From NCBI GenBank assembly GCA_002368155.1, contig AP018180.1, positions 434,001 to 498,000 on the forward strand: a stretch of DNA of 64,000 nt, written 5' to 3'. Origin of the DNA: Nostoc carneum NIES-2107 (GTDB taxonomy: Bacteria > Cyanobacteriota > Cyanobacteriia > Cyanobacteriales > Nostocaceae). The position numbers and the translations under genes were made by a program. Of the stretch, positions 36,127 through 46,962 are shown piece after piece. Each line of letters starts with the position of its first letter. Within the stretch, counting starts at the first letter, position 1. The notes beneath the pieces were generated by a model. That model searched no databases. It was not told the DNA's origin and saw nothing but the letters and a program-made list of their open reading frames with translations.

Positions 36127-37620
36127 GTGAAAATCCACTCCTTCCGTCTCCGAATCGCTTTGTTATTTGCCATGCTAGCTGGTGGCGCACTGGCGGGGTT
36201 TGGTAGTATTTCTTGGTGGCTGATTCATGAGGCTAAGGTTAGCCGACTAGATGCAAAGTTAGAAGCTTTATTGAGTCGCCCTCACCCGCCTAGAGAAGAT
36301 ATTTTGCAGTCTTATTTGCCATCCTTTGAAAAATCATTACCGCAGGAGTTGGGGACAGGTAAAGAAACGCCAATCGCCTTATTGGTCAGAGATAGAGATG
36401 GTAAAACCCTTTATCAATCTGAACTATGGTCTGCTGATTTTAATTTAAATGGTTTGTGGGCTTCACAACCCAAGTTTTTACCATCTCAATTTCCCCACCG
36501 CGATCACCAAAGACTACCTAATAGTTCAGGAACAGCGCCACAACCTCCTGATAGACAATTTCCTTTTGCACCTCCACCCAATCGACCACCGTTGCATCCA
36601 AAATTAGTAACTCAACGCACGAAAACAGGAACTTGGCGCATCGGTGCGATCGCTTTTCATGAATCCCAAATTGCGATCGCTGTCAGTTTGCAAGGTATTG
36701 ATCGGGAGATGGCGATTATCCGTGATGTTTTCTTAATTTCTATACCTGTTGTCCTGTTGATCATTACTAGTAGTGCTTGGTTGCTGTCTTACGGGGCTTT
36801 GCGTCCCATCCGGGAGTTAGCATTTGCTATCCGCCAAGTTACGGTGAAAGGATTGGATCAACGAGTGCCAATCGCTGCTACAGATACGGAATTTGTAGAA
36901 TTAATCCAGGTGTTTAACCAGATGTTAGAACGTCTGGAACGCAGTTTTAAACAGGCTTCCCGCTTCAGTGGTGATGCAGCCCACGAACTGAAAACACCGA
37001 TAGCAATTTTACAAGGTGAACTGGAGCGAACTTTGCAAAAAGCAGAACCAGGTTCAGAGTTACAACAAAATCTCAGCAATCTTTTAGATGAAGTGTCTCG
37101 CCTCAGTGGTATTGTTCGCAAGCTGTTGTTGCTATCTTTAGCTGATGCCGGCAAAATGAATTTACATCAAGTGGAAGTAAATTTATCCGAGATATTAGCC
37201 GAGATGGTAGAGGATATGGAACTGCTAGCACCTCATTTACAAGTGATAGCAGAGATTACTCCGAGATTAAAGGTAAAAGGCGATCGCGATTTACTGACTC
37301 AGGTATTACAAAATTTATTCAGCAATGCGATTAAATATAATCTTCCAGAAGGCTGGATGCGAATTAATGCTAGACAGCAAGGAAAGACAGTATTAATTAC
37401 TATTAGCAATTCATCTATAGAAATTCCTACAAGCGATCGCGATCGCATTTTTGACCGTTTCTATCGTGGAGATCCAGCACGAACTAGAAAGGTAGAAGGA
37501 ACGGGGCTAGGACTTAGCCTTTCAAGAGAAATAGCTATTGCTCACAATGGTAAACTTACCCTTGACCCCATGCTGTCAAATCAAACATCTTTTACATTGA
37601 GTTTACCTATGAAGAAGTAA
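36127..37620 (+). CDS. Sensor histidine kinase
   Basis: The 497-residue kinase is the likely partner of the OmpR regulator. It has two transmembrane helices (about 9-33 and 199-222), a periplasmic sensor with a Pro-rich stretch (about 137-160), HAMP (about 223-275), the H-box DAAHELKTP with H286, the N-box [10 protein letters not shown], the F/G1 box [11 protein letters not shown] and G2 GTGLGLSL. The start is GTG at 36127. No Shine-Dalgarno is present, since the heptamer array abuts it. An ATG at 36172 would delete half of the first helix and is less likely. Confidence 0.9.
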   Translation: MKIHSFRLRIALLFAMLAGGALAGFGSISWWLIHEAKVSRLDAKLEALLSRPHPPREDILQSYLPSFEKSLPQELGTGKETPIALLVRDRDGKTLYQSELWSADFNLNGLWASQPKFLPSQFPHRDHQRLPNSSGTAPQPPDRQFPFAPPPNRPPLHPKLVTQRTKTGTWRIGAIAFHESQIAIAVSLQGIDREMAIIRDVFLISIPVVLLIITSSAWLLSYGALRPIRELAFAIRQVTVKGLDQRVPIAATDTEFVELIQVFNQMLERLERSFKQASRFSGDAAHELKTPIAILQGELERTLQKAEPGSELQQNLSNLLDEVSRLSGIVRKLLLLSLADAGKMNLHQVEVNLSEILAEMVEDMELLAPHLQVIAEITPRLKVKGDRDLLTQVLQNLFSNAIKYNLPEGWMRINARQQGKTVLITISNSSIEIPTSDRDRIFDRFYRGDPARTRKVEGTGLGLSLSREIAIAHNGKLTLDPMLSNQTSFTLSLPMKK

Positions 37621-37875
37621 TTGGTAATTAGTAATTGATAGTAAATGTATGGTTGGTAATGGTTATCATCAAGAAATGTGAAACAAATATCTGGTAATGC
37701 CCACACTTTCAGGTTGAAGACCTACGAGTCTTTCCCTTTGCCCTTTCATCCAGGGTTACTTGCCATAATCTTCTAAAAAATAGAGTGATAAAAAGACGAA
37801 ATTCTTAGGAATTGTTAGCAGAATTCGGTTTATCTTTAAGTTAAAAGACGAATTTATCCCTATGAAAAATTAGCT

Positions 37876-39309
37876 ATGGCAAGCAGTGAAGCCTTTGATT
37901 CTCGAACAAACTCCGTAGCTGTGCCAAGGGTCAATCTGCTGACCATGTTTCGGCTAGGCTTGTTTCAAATGGGGTTGAGCATGATGTCAATCTTGACTCT
38001 GGGGGTACTGAACAGAGTCATGATTCAGGAAATTGCAATTCCCGCAACCTTAGTGTCGTTAGTGCTAGCACTACCAGCTTTCGTTTCGCCTTCGCGTATT
38101 TGGTTTGGTCAGATATCGGATGCTAAACCTATGTGGGGCTATCATCGTACAGCTTATGTTTGGGTGGGAGCAGCAGTATTTGCGATCGCTGCATTTTTAT
38201 CTGTGCAGGTAATGTGGCAGTTGGATTTCGCTGCCGAAAGTTCTGGCGGTTGGGTATGGACAACTCAAACTCTTGGCTGGACGGCGCTGCTGTGCTTGGT
38301 TTTTGCTGTCTACGGTCTAGCAATTTGTGCTAGTGGTACTGCTTTTGCTGCTTTGTTGGTGGATATCTCGGAAGAAGATAACCGTTCCAAAGTGGTTGGT
38401 GTTGTCTGGTCGATGCTGATGGTGGGGATTATTGTTGGCGCAATTATTAGTTCCAGCCTACTGAAGCAGTTAACACCAGGAGCCAGCATCGCGACTTTAC
38501 AAGCAGCAGTCAACAAGCTGTTTATGGTTGTGCCAGCTATTGTATTTGTTTTTGCGATCGCCGCTACATTGGGTGTAGAGAAAAAGTATTCCCTATATTC
38601 CAGACGTTCTCAAGTAGTCAATCGCGAAGACAGCATCAGCTTACGTAACGCATGGGGAATTTTAACAGCTAGTCGGCAAACAGGCTTGTTTTTCACGTTT
38701 TTATTAGTGATGACTATCAGCTTGTTTATGCAAGATCCGATTGTGGAACCCTATGCCGGGCAAGTTTTTAATATGCCTTTAGCTGAAAGCACCAAGCTAA
38801 ATGTGTTTTATGGCACGGGTATCCTCATTTCCTACGGCGTAACGGGCTTTGTAATTGTGCCGCGTTTGGGCAAGCGTAGAACTGCCAAATTGGGCTGCAT
38901 ATTAGTAGCTTGTGCTTCACTATTGTTAGGCTTCTCCGGCTTTTCAGCCAATCCAGCTTTCTTGAAATTCGGTTTAGTATTGTTCGGTTTAGCCACTGGT
39001 TTTGTCACCACAGCAGCAATTAGCTTAATGCTAGATTTAACAGCCGCCGAAGCCGCAGGTACATTTATTGGTGCATGGGGGTTAGCACAGGCAATTTCTC
39101 GAGGGATTGCTGTAGTCATTGGTGGCACAGTCTTAGATATAGGACGTAATTTACTACCCAGCTTAGAGCTAGCCTATGGACTAGTATTCGTCTTAGAAGC
39201 CATAGGAATGTTGGTATCAATTTGGTTCCTGAATCGCGTCAACGTCACAGAATTTCAAACCAGTACCAAAAAAGCGATCGCTTCTGTATTAGAAAGTGAT
39301 TTAGATTAA
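37876..39309 (+). CDS. PucC/BCH2-family MFS transporter
   Basis: The 477-residue membrane protein has about 12 hydrophobic helices. FRLGLFQMGLSMMSILTLGVLNRVMI at the start, SRIWFGQISDAKPMWGYHRT, and the later SLFMQDPIVEPYAGQVF are typical of the BCD/PucC family. Relatives assist (bacterio)chlorophyll delivery or light-harvesting complex assembly; in cyanobacteria a role in chlorophyll-protein assembly is suspected but not fixed. It is monocistronic. Confidence 0.9.
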   Translation: MASSEAFDSRTNSVAVPRVNLLTMFRLGLFQMGLSMMSILTLGVLNRVMIQEIAIPATLVSLVLALPAFVSPSRIWFGQISDAKPMWGYHRTAYVWVGAAVFAIAAFLSVQVMWQLDFAAESSGGWVWTTQTLGWTALLCLVFAVYGLAICASGTAFAALLVDISEEDNRSKVVGVVWSMLMVGIIVGAIISSSLLKQLTPGASIATLQAAVNKLFMVVPAIVFVFAIAATLGVEKKYSLYSRRSQVVNREDSISLRNAWGILTASRQTGLFFTFLLVMTISLFMQDPIVEPYAGQVFNMPLAESTKLNVFYGTGILISYGVTGFVIVPRLGKRRTAKLGCILVACASLLLGFSGFSANPAFLKFGLVLFGLATGFVTTAAISLMLDLTAAEAAGTFIGAWGLAQAISRGIAVVIGGTVLDIGRNLLPSLELAYGLVFVLEAIGMLVSIWFLNRVNVTEFQTSTKKAIASVLESDLD

Positions 39310-39310
39310 G

Positions 39311-39430
39311 TGGGCATGGGGCATAGGGCATTGGGCATTGGTAATGAGTAATGAGTAATGAGTAATGAGTAATTTTCTTCATCCCTCAATTCCCAGTCCC
39401 TTGTCCCCAGTCCCCAATCCCCAGCCCCCA
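39311..39430. repeat. Mixed heptamer arrays
   Basis: GGGCATG/GGGCATT units, then five TAATGAG units, then CCCCAGT/CCCCAAT units. Three different heptamers sit side by side between two genes. Confidence 0.75.
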
Positions 39431-39469
39431 ATGCTTGGCTGAAAGCCTGGTTTGCGGGAGAATGTATCA

Positions 39470-40276
39470 ATGAATGATTTTTGGAATACTATTCTTGATT
39501 TTGCCCAAAGCACCACTACCAAAGTGGGGAAGCAATTAATGCAGGATTTTGGGCGGGTGCAGGCTTTACATAAAGCTGATGGCACTTTGGTAACGCAAGC
39601 TGATAAATGGGCAGATCAAACAATTAGAGATGCGATCGCTTCTACTTTTCCTGAATACGGCATTTTAACCGAAGAGAGTGACCGAACTTTTCCCGGTACA
39701 GAATGGTGCTGGGTAATTGACCCTTTGGACGGTACAACTAACTTTACGCGGGGTATACCCATTTGGGGGATTTCTCTAGGTTTACTGTATAAAGGAATTC
39801 CAATTTTTGGCTATGTTCATGTACCACCGCTAAATCAAACTTTTCATGGTTTTTGGGCAGGTACATCGGGATTAGCAACACCAACTGGAGCATTTCTCAA
39901 TCATCACCCCATTCATACCAGCCCTGACGCTCCTAGCAATAATCACTTTTTTAATCTCTGTTCTCGCAGCACCGCCGCAATGCAGCCAGATTTCCCCAGC
40001 AAAATTCGGATGCTGGGTGTAGCTAGCTATAACTTTCTCACAGTTGCTAATGGTGCAGTTTTAGGTGGGATGGAAGCCACACCAAAAGTTTGGGACTTAG
40101 CAGGCGTTTGGGTGATTGTTCAAGCTGCTGGCGGTACGTGGTTATCGTTAAAATCAGAGCCGTTTCCTCTCTCACCTGGAGTGGATTATAGCGATCGCTC
40201 TTTCCCTACGCTTGTAGTTAGTCGCCCAGAATTAGTATCCGTATTTACACCGTTTTTGTCTGCTGTCAAAATTTAA
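39470..40276 (+). CDS. Inositol monophosphatase family protein
   Basis: The 268-residue protein is an IMPase/FBPase-superfamily Mg2+-dependent phosphatase. Metal ligands are visible in ILTEES, DPLDGTTNF and WDLAGVWV. It may act on inositol phosphate, histidinol phosphate or a sugar phosphate; this cannot be chosen from sequence. The ATG at 39470 is preferred over an upstream TTG because GGGAG lies 9 bp before it. Confidence 0.9.
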   Translation: MNDFWNTILDFAQSTTTKVGKQLMQDFGRVQALHKADGTLVTQADKWADQTIRDAIASTFPEYGILTEESDRTFPGTEWCWVIDPLDGTTNFTRGIPIWGISLGLLYKGIPIFGYVHVPPLNQTFHGFWAGTSGLATPTGAFLNHHPIHTSPDAPSNNHFFNLCSRSTAAMQPDFPSKIRMLGVASYNFLTVANGAVLGGMEATPKVWDLAGVWVIVQAAGGTWLSLKSEPFPLSPGVDYSDRSFPTLVVSRPELVSVFTPFLSAVKI

Positions 40277-40314
40277 ACTGCCTGACAGAGAAATTTATTT
40301 GAGTAATTATATAT

Positions 40315-40352
40315 ACAACAAAACCCTTGTTGAGCAAGGGTTTTGTTGTATT
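40315..40352. terminator. Strong hairpin terminator
   Basis: A 15-bp perfect stem ACAACAAAACCCTTG / CAAGGGTTTTGTTGT with a 5-base loop, 39 bp after the phosphatase gene. T-rich arms could allow termination in both directions. Confidence 0.75.
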
Positions 40353-40514
40353 TAACTGTGGAATCTCAATCAAAATCCTTAATCTCAAACCTAAAATTGT
40401 TTGATTTTGGAGAAACTCTGCAAAAAATTTGACACTTGCGTAAGTTTTAAACTCATTTATACTGTGTTGTCATTCACCTATTATTGTCTTTAGCTTACTG
40501 AGTATAAAAAAGTC

Positions 40515-41093
40515 ATGTTGTCCAATATAGAGTTAATGCGAGTATTTGTTCATAATTCCATCCAAAAACAGGAAGTATTATTGTCAAACGCTGTGTTGAC
40601 AGCGCAAACAGTATATAGAAGTAACCAAATAATGACAAAAGCCGAAGGAGTGATTGCTACAGCCGAACTCGCAAAGGAGCCAGCAACATTCTCAATAAAT
40701 GCCACTTCATCCCATTGGGAAGTGATGAACGAAGCATTAGCAGACTACAGCTATATTCTGACAGGAGAAATAGATCATCGAGGTTTCTATGAGTATCGAT
40801 ACTGTCAAATACCCAGTGGCTATAAAATGCATGGCACTAAATCTGTACACTTATGGCGTGCTTGGTGGAAATACCGTAAATATGCCTTACAGTTAGGTTT
40901 TTCTCTAGAACTCTTAATCAGGCACAGAAATGCCTGGTATCCCATTAGAGATTTAACTATTAGTGATGGACTTTTGTATATCAAAACCTTAGGTAATGAG
41001 ATAGCAGTCCATTCAGAGGATCTAGTAATTTGGTTAAGTAGAACTCAAGCAAATAATAATGAAGGCTCTACTGTAATCCAAGACAAAAAATAA
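40515..41093 (+). CDS. Hypothetical protein, 192 aa
   Basis: A soluble protein with a start at ATG 40515. The first ~60 residues look poorly ordered; a later start at MTKAEG (codon 40) is possible. The ordered core (about 65-178) is aromatic- and Arg-rich: FYEYRYCQIPSGY, HLWRAWWKYRKYALQ, LLIRHRNAWYPIRDL. No family is recognised. Confidence 0.6.
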   Translation: MLSNIELMRVFVHNSIQKQEVLLSNAVLTAQTVYRSNQIMTKAEGVIATAELAKEPATFSINATSSHWEVMNEALADYSYILTGEIDHRGFYEYRYCQIPSGYKMHGTKSVHLWRAWWKYRKYALQLGFSLELLIRHRNAWYPIRDLTISDGLLYIKTLGNEIAVHSEDLVIWLSRTQANNNEGSTVIQDKK

Positions 41094-41313
41094 GAGTAAT
41101 TTTATACTTACCAATACTGAAATAATTAACCAGCACAATAATTGATACACTCTCAAAATTTAGAATAAGTAAGTCGGTGTAAATAAACCAAACTATGTTA
41201 AGACACATAAACTGGCTATAAACCCTTACCAATGACAAAGGACAAATGACAGCCCTGATTAGTTATCTTTAAATGCACCACCTACTTGTATCTGTTATTG
41301 CCGCTTAATCACC

Positions 41314-42270
41314 ATGAAAGGAATTTGGCTCGAAAACAACCAATTGCAATTACGCACAGATATCCCAACTCCAGAACCGCCACCAGGAGAAGCGCTTGTG
41401 CGTGTATTGCGTGCAGGTATTTGCAACACTGATTTAGAACTGCTCAGAGGCTACTATCCCTACAGTGGGATTTTAGGGCATGAATTTGTTGGTGTTGTGG
41501 AACAAGGGCCAGAAAATTTACTGAATCAGCGCGTAGTTGGTGAAATTAACGCAGTTTGCGGACATTGTAGGTTTTGTCGTAGTGGTAATTCAACTCACTG
41601 TGAAAACCGCACTGTACTAGGTATTGTCAACCGTCACGGTGCTTTTGCTGAATATCTTTGTTTACCAGTCGAGAATTTACATCCTCTACCAGAGAACGTA
41701 TCTACAGAAGTAGCCACATTTACTGAACCGATAGCAGCTGCCCTAGAAATTCAGCAACAGGTAGCATTAAGTGCAAATGACAAAGTCTTAGTAGTGGGAG
41801 ATGGTAAGCTAGGACAATTAGTAGCACAGACAATAGCGTTAACAGGCTGTGAACTTTTAGTAGTAGGTCGTCATCCAGAAAAACTGGCGAATCTTGCGGA
41901 TAGAGGCATAAAAACAGGTTTTGCCACAGATATCAAAGATAGATTTTTTGATATTTCCGTAGAGTGTACTGGGAATCCCGAAGGATTTGCGATCGCCCAC
42001 CGCGCCCTGCGTCCTCGCGGTACATTAGTGCTGAAAAGTACCTATGCTGGCAATCTCAACATAGATGTTTCGTCTTTGGTAGTAGACGAAATCACCCTCA
42101 TTGGTTCCCGTTGTGGCCCCTTCCCCGCCGCACTGCAATTACTAGCAACCGAACAATTGGATGTGAAACCCCTAATTCATGCCCGTTACCACCTCAGCGA
42201 CGGACTTGCAGCCTTTGAACAAGCCCAGAGTCGAGGTGTTTTAAAGGTGTTGTTGGAGATTGGGGAATAG
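41314..42270 (+). CDS. Zn-dependent alcohol dehydrogenase-like protein (MDR)
   Basis: The 318-residue medium-chain dehydrogenase has catalytic-zinc residues in AGICNTDLELL and ILGHEFVGVV, the structural zinc lobe CGHCRFCRSGNSTHC, and a nucleotide fold (VLVVGDGKLGQLVAQTIAL). It is shorter than the usual ~345, missing part of the family's substrate-domain extension. Relatives include threonine and sorbitol dehydrogenases. The substrate is unknown. The GHE motif is intact, so it should be active. Confidence 0.88.
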   Translation: MKGIWLENNQLQLRTDIPTPEPPPGEALVRVLRAGICNTDLELLRGYYPYSGILGHEFVGVVEQGPENLLNQRVVGEINAVCGHCRFCRSGNSTHCENRTVLGIVNRHGAFAEYLCLPVENLHPLPENVSTEVATFTEPIAAALEIQQQVALSANDKVLVVGDGKLGQLVAQTIALTGCELLVVGRHPEKLANLADRGIKTGFATDIKDRFFDISVECTGNPEGFAIAHRALRPRGTLVLKSTYAGNLNIDVSSLVVDEITLIGSRCGPFPAALQLLATEQLDVKPLIHARYHLSDGLAAFEQAQSRGVLKVLLEIGE

Positions 42271-42309
42271 GGATTGGGGACTGGGGACTGGGGACTGGGG
42301 ACTGGGGAC
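42268..42309. repeat. GGGGATT/GGGGACT heptamer array
   Basis: About five units overlap and follow the stop of the dehydrogenase gene. Confidence 0.75.
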
Positions 42310-42337
42310 AAGGGGAAATTATTATTACACATTACCC

Positions 42338-42385
42338 AATGCCCAATGCCCAATGCCCAATGCCCAATGCCCAATGCCCTATGTC
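42338..42385. repeat. CCCAATG heptamer array
   Basis: Six tandem CCCAATG/CCCTATG units end at the stop codon of ilvD on the other strand. Confidence 0.8.
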
Positions 42386-44074
42386 CTATTCAAACAAATC
42401 CAAATCTGTTACAGCACCAAGGCTGCTAGAAGCTACCAGTTTGGTGTATTTTCCTAGCACACCTTTGGTATATCGGGGTTTGCGAGGTTGCCAATTGGCG
42501 CGACGGCGGGCTAATTCTTCGTCGGAGATGTTTAACTGTAATAAACGTGCAGGTGCATCGATTGTAATGCTATCGCCTTCTTCCACAAGGGCGATCGCAC
42601 CGCCAACGGCTGCTTCTGGGGCAACGTGTCCGACTACCATGCCGTAAGTACCACCAGAAAAACGTCCATCGGTAATTAATCCCACTGAATCACCCAAACC
42701 AGCGCCAATAATGGCTGAGGTGGGAGCTAGCATTTCCCGCATACCGGGGCCTCCCTTCGGCCCTTCATAGCGAATTACTAGAATATCACCTGGCTGAATT
42801 TTGCCTGCCAAAATTGCATCTAAAGAAGCTTCTTCTGACTCAAATACTCTAGCTGGCCCGGTAATTGTCGGCTTTTTAACTCCGGTAATTTTTGCTACTG
42901 CGCCTTCTGTTGCTAAGTTACCTTTCAGAATAGCCAAGTGTCCTTGAGGATACATTGGGTTATTCCAGGGACGAATCACATCTTGATTAGCAGATGGTTC
43001 TTCTGGTACATCTGCTAAGACTTCAGCGATAGTTTGACCGCTAATTGTTAGGCAATCACCGTGAATTAAGCCATGTGCTAGTAGCATTTTCATCACTTGA
43101 GGAATACCACCAGCCTTGTGTAAATCCGTAGCCACATATCTACCACTTGGTTTTAAATCACACAAAACAGGCACGCGCCCACGAATAGTTTCAAAATCAT
43201 CAATAGTTAATTCCACACCAGCAGCGCGCGCGATCGCTAAAAAGTGCAATACTGCATTTGTGGAACCACCCACAGCCATAATTACGGCAATGGCGTTTTC
43301 TATAGATTTGCGGGTGATGATTTGCCGGGGTAGGATTTGCTTACGAATTGCTTCTACCAAAACATCTGCCGATTTTGCTGTACTTTCAGCCTTTTCTGCA
43401 TCTTCAGCTGCCATAGTCGAAGAATAGGGTAAACTCATACCCATAGCTTCAAAAGCCGAAGACATAGTATTAGCTGTATACATCCCACCACAGGAACCAG
43501 CACCAGGACAAGCGTTGCGTTCGACTTGTGTTAATTCATTTTCGTCAATTTTGCCGGCGCTATATTGACCAACAGCCTCAAAGGAACTAACAACTGTTAA
43601 ATCTTTACCGTTATAGTGTCCGGGTTTAATCGTGCCACCGTAGACAAAAATAGCAGGGATATTCATGCGTGCCATAGCAATCATTGCCCCTGGCATATTT
43701 TTATCACAACCACCAATAGCCAGCACACCATCCATACTTTGTCCGGTAACCGCAGTTTCAATTGAATCTGCAATTACTTCTCGAGAAACCAGGGAATATT
43801 TCATCCCTTCAGTTCCCATCGAAATCCCGTCACTAATAGTAATCGTGCCGAAAATTTGCGGCATTGCTCCTGCAGTTTTTACAGCAGCTTCTGCTCTTTG
43901 TGCGAGCTGATTAATCCCCATATTACAAGGGGTAATAGTGCTGTAACCATTGGCAATACCGACAATGGCTTTATTAAAATCTTCATCCTGAAAACCAACT
44001 GCACGCAGCATTGCTCTATTAGGCGAACGCTGCACCCCTTGCGTTACAACTTGGCTTCTTAAATTCTCCGACAT
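42386..44074 (-). CDS. ilvD: Dihydroxy-acid dehydratase
   Basis: The 562-residue enzyme makes 2-keto acids in valine, leucine and isoleucine synthesis. Fe-S ligands lie in GGCDKNMPG and [17 protein letters not shown]; the later PIMYPQGH-like and [12 protein letters not shown] stretches are also family marks. Length is normal (557-570 for this subfamily). It starts at ATG 44074. Confidence 0.96.
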   Translation of the reverse strand: MSENLRSQVVTQGVQRSPNRAMLRAVGFQDEDFNKAIVGIANGYSTITPCNMGINQLAQRAEAAVKTAGAMPQIFGTITISDGISMGTEGMKYSLVSREVIADSIETAVTGQSMDGVLAIGGCDKNMPGAMIAMARMNIPAIFVYGGTIKPGHYNGKDLTVVSSFEAVGQYSAGKIDENELTQVERNACPGAGSCGGMYTANTMSSAFEAMGMSLPYSSTMAAEDAEKAESTAKSADVLVEAIRKQILPRQIITRKSIENAIAVIMAVGGSTNAVLHFLAIARAAGVELTIDDFETIRGRVPVLCDLKPSGRYVATDLHKAGGIPQVMKMLLAHGLIHGDCLTISGQTIAEVLADVPEEPSANQDVIRPWNNPMYPQGHLAILKGNLATEGAVAKITGVKKPTITGPARVFESEEASLDAILAGKIQPGDILVIRYEGPKGGPGMREMLAPTSAIIGAGLGDSVGLITDGRFSGGTYGMVVGHVAPEAAVGGAIALVEEGDSITIDAPARLLQLNISDEELARRRANWQPRKPRYTKGVLGKYTKLVASSSLGAVTDLDLFE

Positions 44075-44487
44075 CTTTTTTCCTTTCCTGCCATCATCGC
44101 AACAGTTGCGATCGTGTTAGTTGATTTTCTCATGCTGAATCGGCACGATAAAGCATGAGCCATGATTGATTCGTTATTAGTTATTTAACTTAGTACAATA
44201 TTGCACAAGTTCATAACACTTTAATTGAAAAATTCTGCTTTCTTCGCCGCCAAATGCCATGACGGACAAAATACATTAAAGCGATCGCGTAGGATATCGC
44301 AGAGAAGCATCACAAAGACTATATTTTACTTTTTTATAAGTTGATGTACTTAATTGATATATATTTCTTCCTATTTCATTTGTGAAATAGAGAGTAAATT
44401 TATACTTCTTATTGCCTGCACTCCACTTTCTACCTGAACGAGTAAATGCACAACTCCTACAGGGATTGCTATATCAGCAAAAGAGCC
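44075..44487. other. Intergenic region upstream of ilvD
   Basis: 413 bp with no gene. It should include the ilvD promoter at its left end and the 3' flank of the next gene at its right. A GCGATCGCG-containing segment at 44279-44308 looks like a dispersed repeat fragment. Confidence 0.45.
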
Positions 44488-44769
44488 TTAGCCTTGTTGT
44501 AAAAACTCTACTTTAGGTAACAAAGGGTCAGTCACAATCCCAATCCCGTAAAAACCCCAACGTTTGAGTAAGCTATTTATCTGTGTACCAGGAATAGATT
44601 CTATCGCAAAGCGATTTGCTACCTCTGCGGCGTGGGTATTAAGGTAACTCAGCGCATCAAAGTGTTCTTTAAATAACAACAAATAACCCGATGCTTCAGC
44701 ATTGGGACGAGCCGTTAAATAACGACCATCAGATTTAGAACGCACTAAATAATAGACTTCAGAGAGCAT
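44488..44769 (-). CDS. Hypothetical protein, 93 aa
   Basis: A small soluble protein: YYLVRSKSDGRYLTAR, then LLLFKEHFDALSYLNTHA and LLKRWGFYGIGIV. It looks like a compact alpha/beta domain. The family is not recognised; it is probably cyanobacterial. It ends 75 bp downstream of the ABC permease gene on the same strand. Confidence 0.65.
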   Translation of the reverse strand: MLSEVYYLVRSKSDGRYLTARPNAEASGYLLLFKEHFDALSYLNTHAAEVANRFAIESIPGTQINSLLKRWGFYGIGIVTDPLLPKVEFLQQG

Positions 44770-44843
44770 GGGAAGAGAGATGAAGGAAGCAGAGGGGACA
44801 AGGAGAAATTACAATTACCCATTACCTATGTATGACCAAACAC

Positions 44844-45893
44844 CTAATTTAAATTTTCTAGGCGAATGCGTGGATCTGCAGCTTTAAGTAGCAAATCAGC
44901 GGCTAAATTCCCGATAATTAACAGTACTGCGCCCATGACTAAGCTTGCCATTAATAAATACAGATCTTGAGCTTGTAAAGCCTGTAAAGTCAATCTTCCT
45001 AAACCAGGCCAGTTGAAGAACTGTTCGGCAATAAATGCACCGTTTAATAAGCCAGCTAACTCAAAACCCAATAAGGTAATTAAAGGGTTGATGGCATTAC
45101 GCAGAGCATGAACGTAAATTACTCGGTTTTCTGGTAATCCTTTGGCGCGTGCCGTTTGAATGTAATCTTGACGCAGAACATCCAATAATTCGCCGCGAGT
45201 GATGCGTTGCAAACCAGCAAAACTGGTAATTGACAATGCAATTGTTGGTAAAATCATGTGCCAAGCAACATCGAGAAACCTACCAAACCAATTCAATTCC
45301 CAGTGATTGATGCTAGTCATATCACCCACAGGAAAAATAGGTGAGGTGACTTGGGCTACAATCAGCAAGAATAGGGCAGTGATAAAGCTAGGAAATCCTT
45401 GCCCAGCGTAGCTAATTACCTGTAAAACCCGGTCAACCAGCTTATTTTGTTTCACCGCGGCAAGGATTCCTAAAGGAATAGCGATCGCCCATGTCACAAT
45501 TAAAGAAGCGATCGCTAATAGTAACGTTGCTTGTATGCGTTCTCCTAACAGCGACGCTACCGAGCGTTGGTACACAAAACTTGTGCCAAAATCACCTTTG
45601 CTAAAGATGCGCCACAGCCAAAACCCAAATTGCTCCGGCCAGGACTTATCCAAACCAAACTGGCGCTTGATTTCCTCTATTCTTTCTGGGGAAATTTTGG
45701 GGTTTTGCCGTAATGTATCTACATAATCCCCTGGAGCCAACTGAATAATGAAAAATGACAATGCAGATGCCAAGAACAAAGTCAGTAGCGCCTGTAATAG
45801 CCTTTTCATTACATAAATAAAAGTTTCACTCGTGACTAGCCTAATTAGCCAGTCTCGACTTGTCTCCAGAGAAATTTTTGTAGAAGATGTCAT
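44844..45893 (-). CDS. ABC transporter permease, DppB/OppB type
   Basis: The 349-residue inner-membrane permease has the DppB/OppB family marks: FFIIQLAPGDYVD, the FGLDKSWPEQFG loop, and the EAA-like GELLDVLRQDYIQTARAKGLPENRV loop that contacts the ATPase, followed by FNWPGLGRLTLQA. It should import oligopeptides or related solutes. No second permease, ATPase or binding protein is adjacent, so partners must be elsewhere, as often in cyanobacteria. The N-terminus has an extra ~30 residues. Confidence 0.9.
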   Translation of the reverse strand: MTSSTKISLETSRDWLIRLVTSETFIYVMKRLLQALLTLFLASALSFFIIQLAPGDYVDTLRQNPKISPERIEEIKRQFGLDKSWPEQFGFWLWRIFSKGDFGTSFVYQRSVASLLGERIQATLLLAIASLIVTWAIAIPLGILAAVKQNKLVDRVLQVISYAGQGFPSFITALFLLIVAQVTSPIFPVGDMTSINHWELNWFGRFLDVAWHMILPTIALSITSFAGLQRITRGELLDVLRQDYIQTARAKGLPENRVIYVHALRNAINPLITLLGFELAGLLNGAFIAEQFFNWPGLGRLTLQALQAQDLYLLMASLVMGAVLLIIGNLAADLLLKAADPRIRLENLN

Positions 45894-45989
45894 AGTTAGT
45901 CAAAGGTGTTGGGTAAACCCCAATTAGAACAAGTGGTGTTCAAGAGTCAAGATGCTGTAATTTTGATAATTTAGAATTTTGACTCTTGA

Positions 45990-46508
45990 CTAATATTCAA
46001 TCAAGGAGATAATCGGCACATCTGGCAGATATTTACGTCCTTGTAAATCTCTTAGCTCGATAATAAACCCAAAGCCTAATAATTCGCAGCCAATCTTCTC
46101 GACTAATTTTGCTGTTGCACTCGCAGTTCCACCTGTGGCAATCAAATCGTCCACAATCAAAACTCGGCTACCTGGAGGTAAAGCATCCTGATGCACTTCC
46201 AACGAATCTGTGCCGTACTCCAAATCATATTCAACGGAGTGAACTGCTGCTGGTAACTTCCCCTTTTTCCGTGCGGGAACAAAACCAGCTCCTAATTTGT
46301 AAGCTAAAGGAGAGCCAAAAATAAAACCGCGTGACTCCATCCCCACAATGTAATCCGCATTCAGTCCATTGTTGATGCACTGTAGGGCAAAGAAGTCAAT
46401 AGTGTAGCGTAAGCCGTCAGGATCGCGCAGCAGCGTCGTAATATCTCGAAAGACAATTCCTGGTTTGGGAAAATCTGGTATTTCACGAATTAGAGACTTT
46501 AAATCCAT
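45990..46508 (-). CDS. apt: Adenine phosphoribosyltransferase
   Basis: The 172-residue enzyme salvages adenine to AMP with PRPP. Marks: [15 protein letters not shown] at the N-terminus, [10 protein letters not shown], and the PRPP loop [16 protein letters not shown]. Length is normal. It lies 96 bp upstream of the ABC permease start on the same strand. Confidence 0.95.
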   Translation of the reverse strand: MDLKSLIREIPDFPKPGIVFRDITTLLRDPDGLRYTIDFFALQCINNGLNADYIVGMESRGFIFGSPLAYKLGAGFVPARKKGKLPAAVHSVEYDLEYGTDSLEVHQDALPPGSRVLIVDDLIATGGTASATAKLVEKIGCELLGFGFIIELRDLQGRKYLPDVPIISLIEY

Positions 46509-46962
46509 AAAAATCGCTCTTAGGGATTAATAATTGGGCATGGGGGATGGGGGATGGGGCATTGGGCATTGTTGATTTCTTTCTTGACTATTGATCGCTG
46601 AGATCCCCTGCTTTTTGTAGTTCCTAATCCCTAGTCCCCAGTCGCCAGTCCCCAATTCCCGATACCTGACAAATCGTACACTATAATGTCATACGCTGGG
46701 GATCGAAGCTCAAGCTGGACGATCCATTGACGATAAGTTGAATCTCACTCAAGCTAAGGATGGAATTGCACTACCAAGTGAAGTTGATACACTTATATGT
46801 TAAAAACATAAATTTAAGTATACGGAAACCTTGGAGTTCAAGAAGTAAGTAATGTATATATCAAGCATTACTACGACTGCTACAAGCCTTATGTTTTTGT
46901 ATGGCTATTTATCTTAAATTAGTTTTACCTAGTCTGTCGGAAGCGCACAAGGTATCTATAGA
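46509..46962. other. Divergent intergenic region with heptamer arrays
   Basis: GGGCATG/GGGGATG units at 46536-46572 and CCCTAGT/CCCCAGT/CGCCAGT units at 46621-46665. The right part is AT-rich and precedes the DUF3038-like gene. No gene is seen. Confidence 0.5.
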
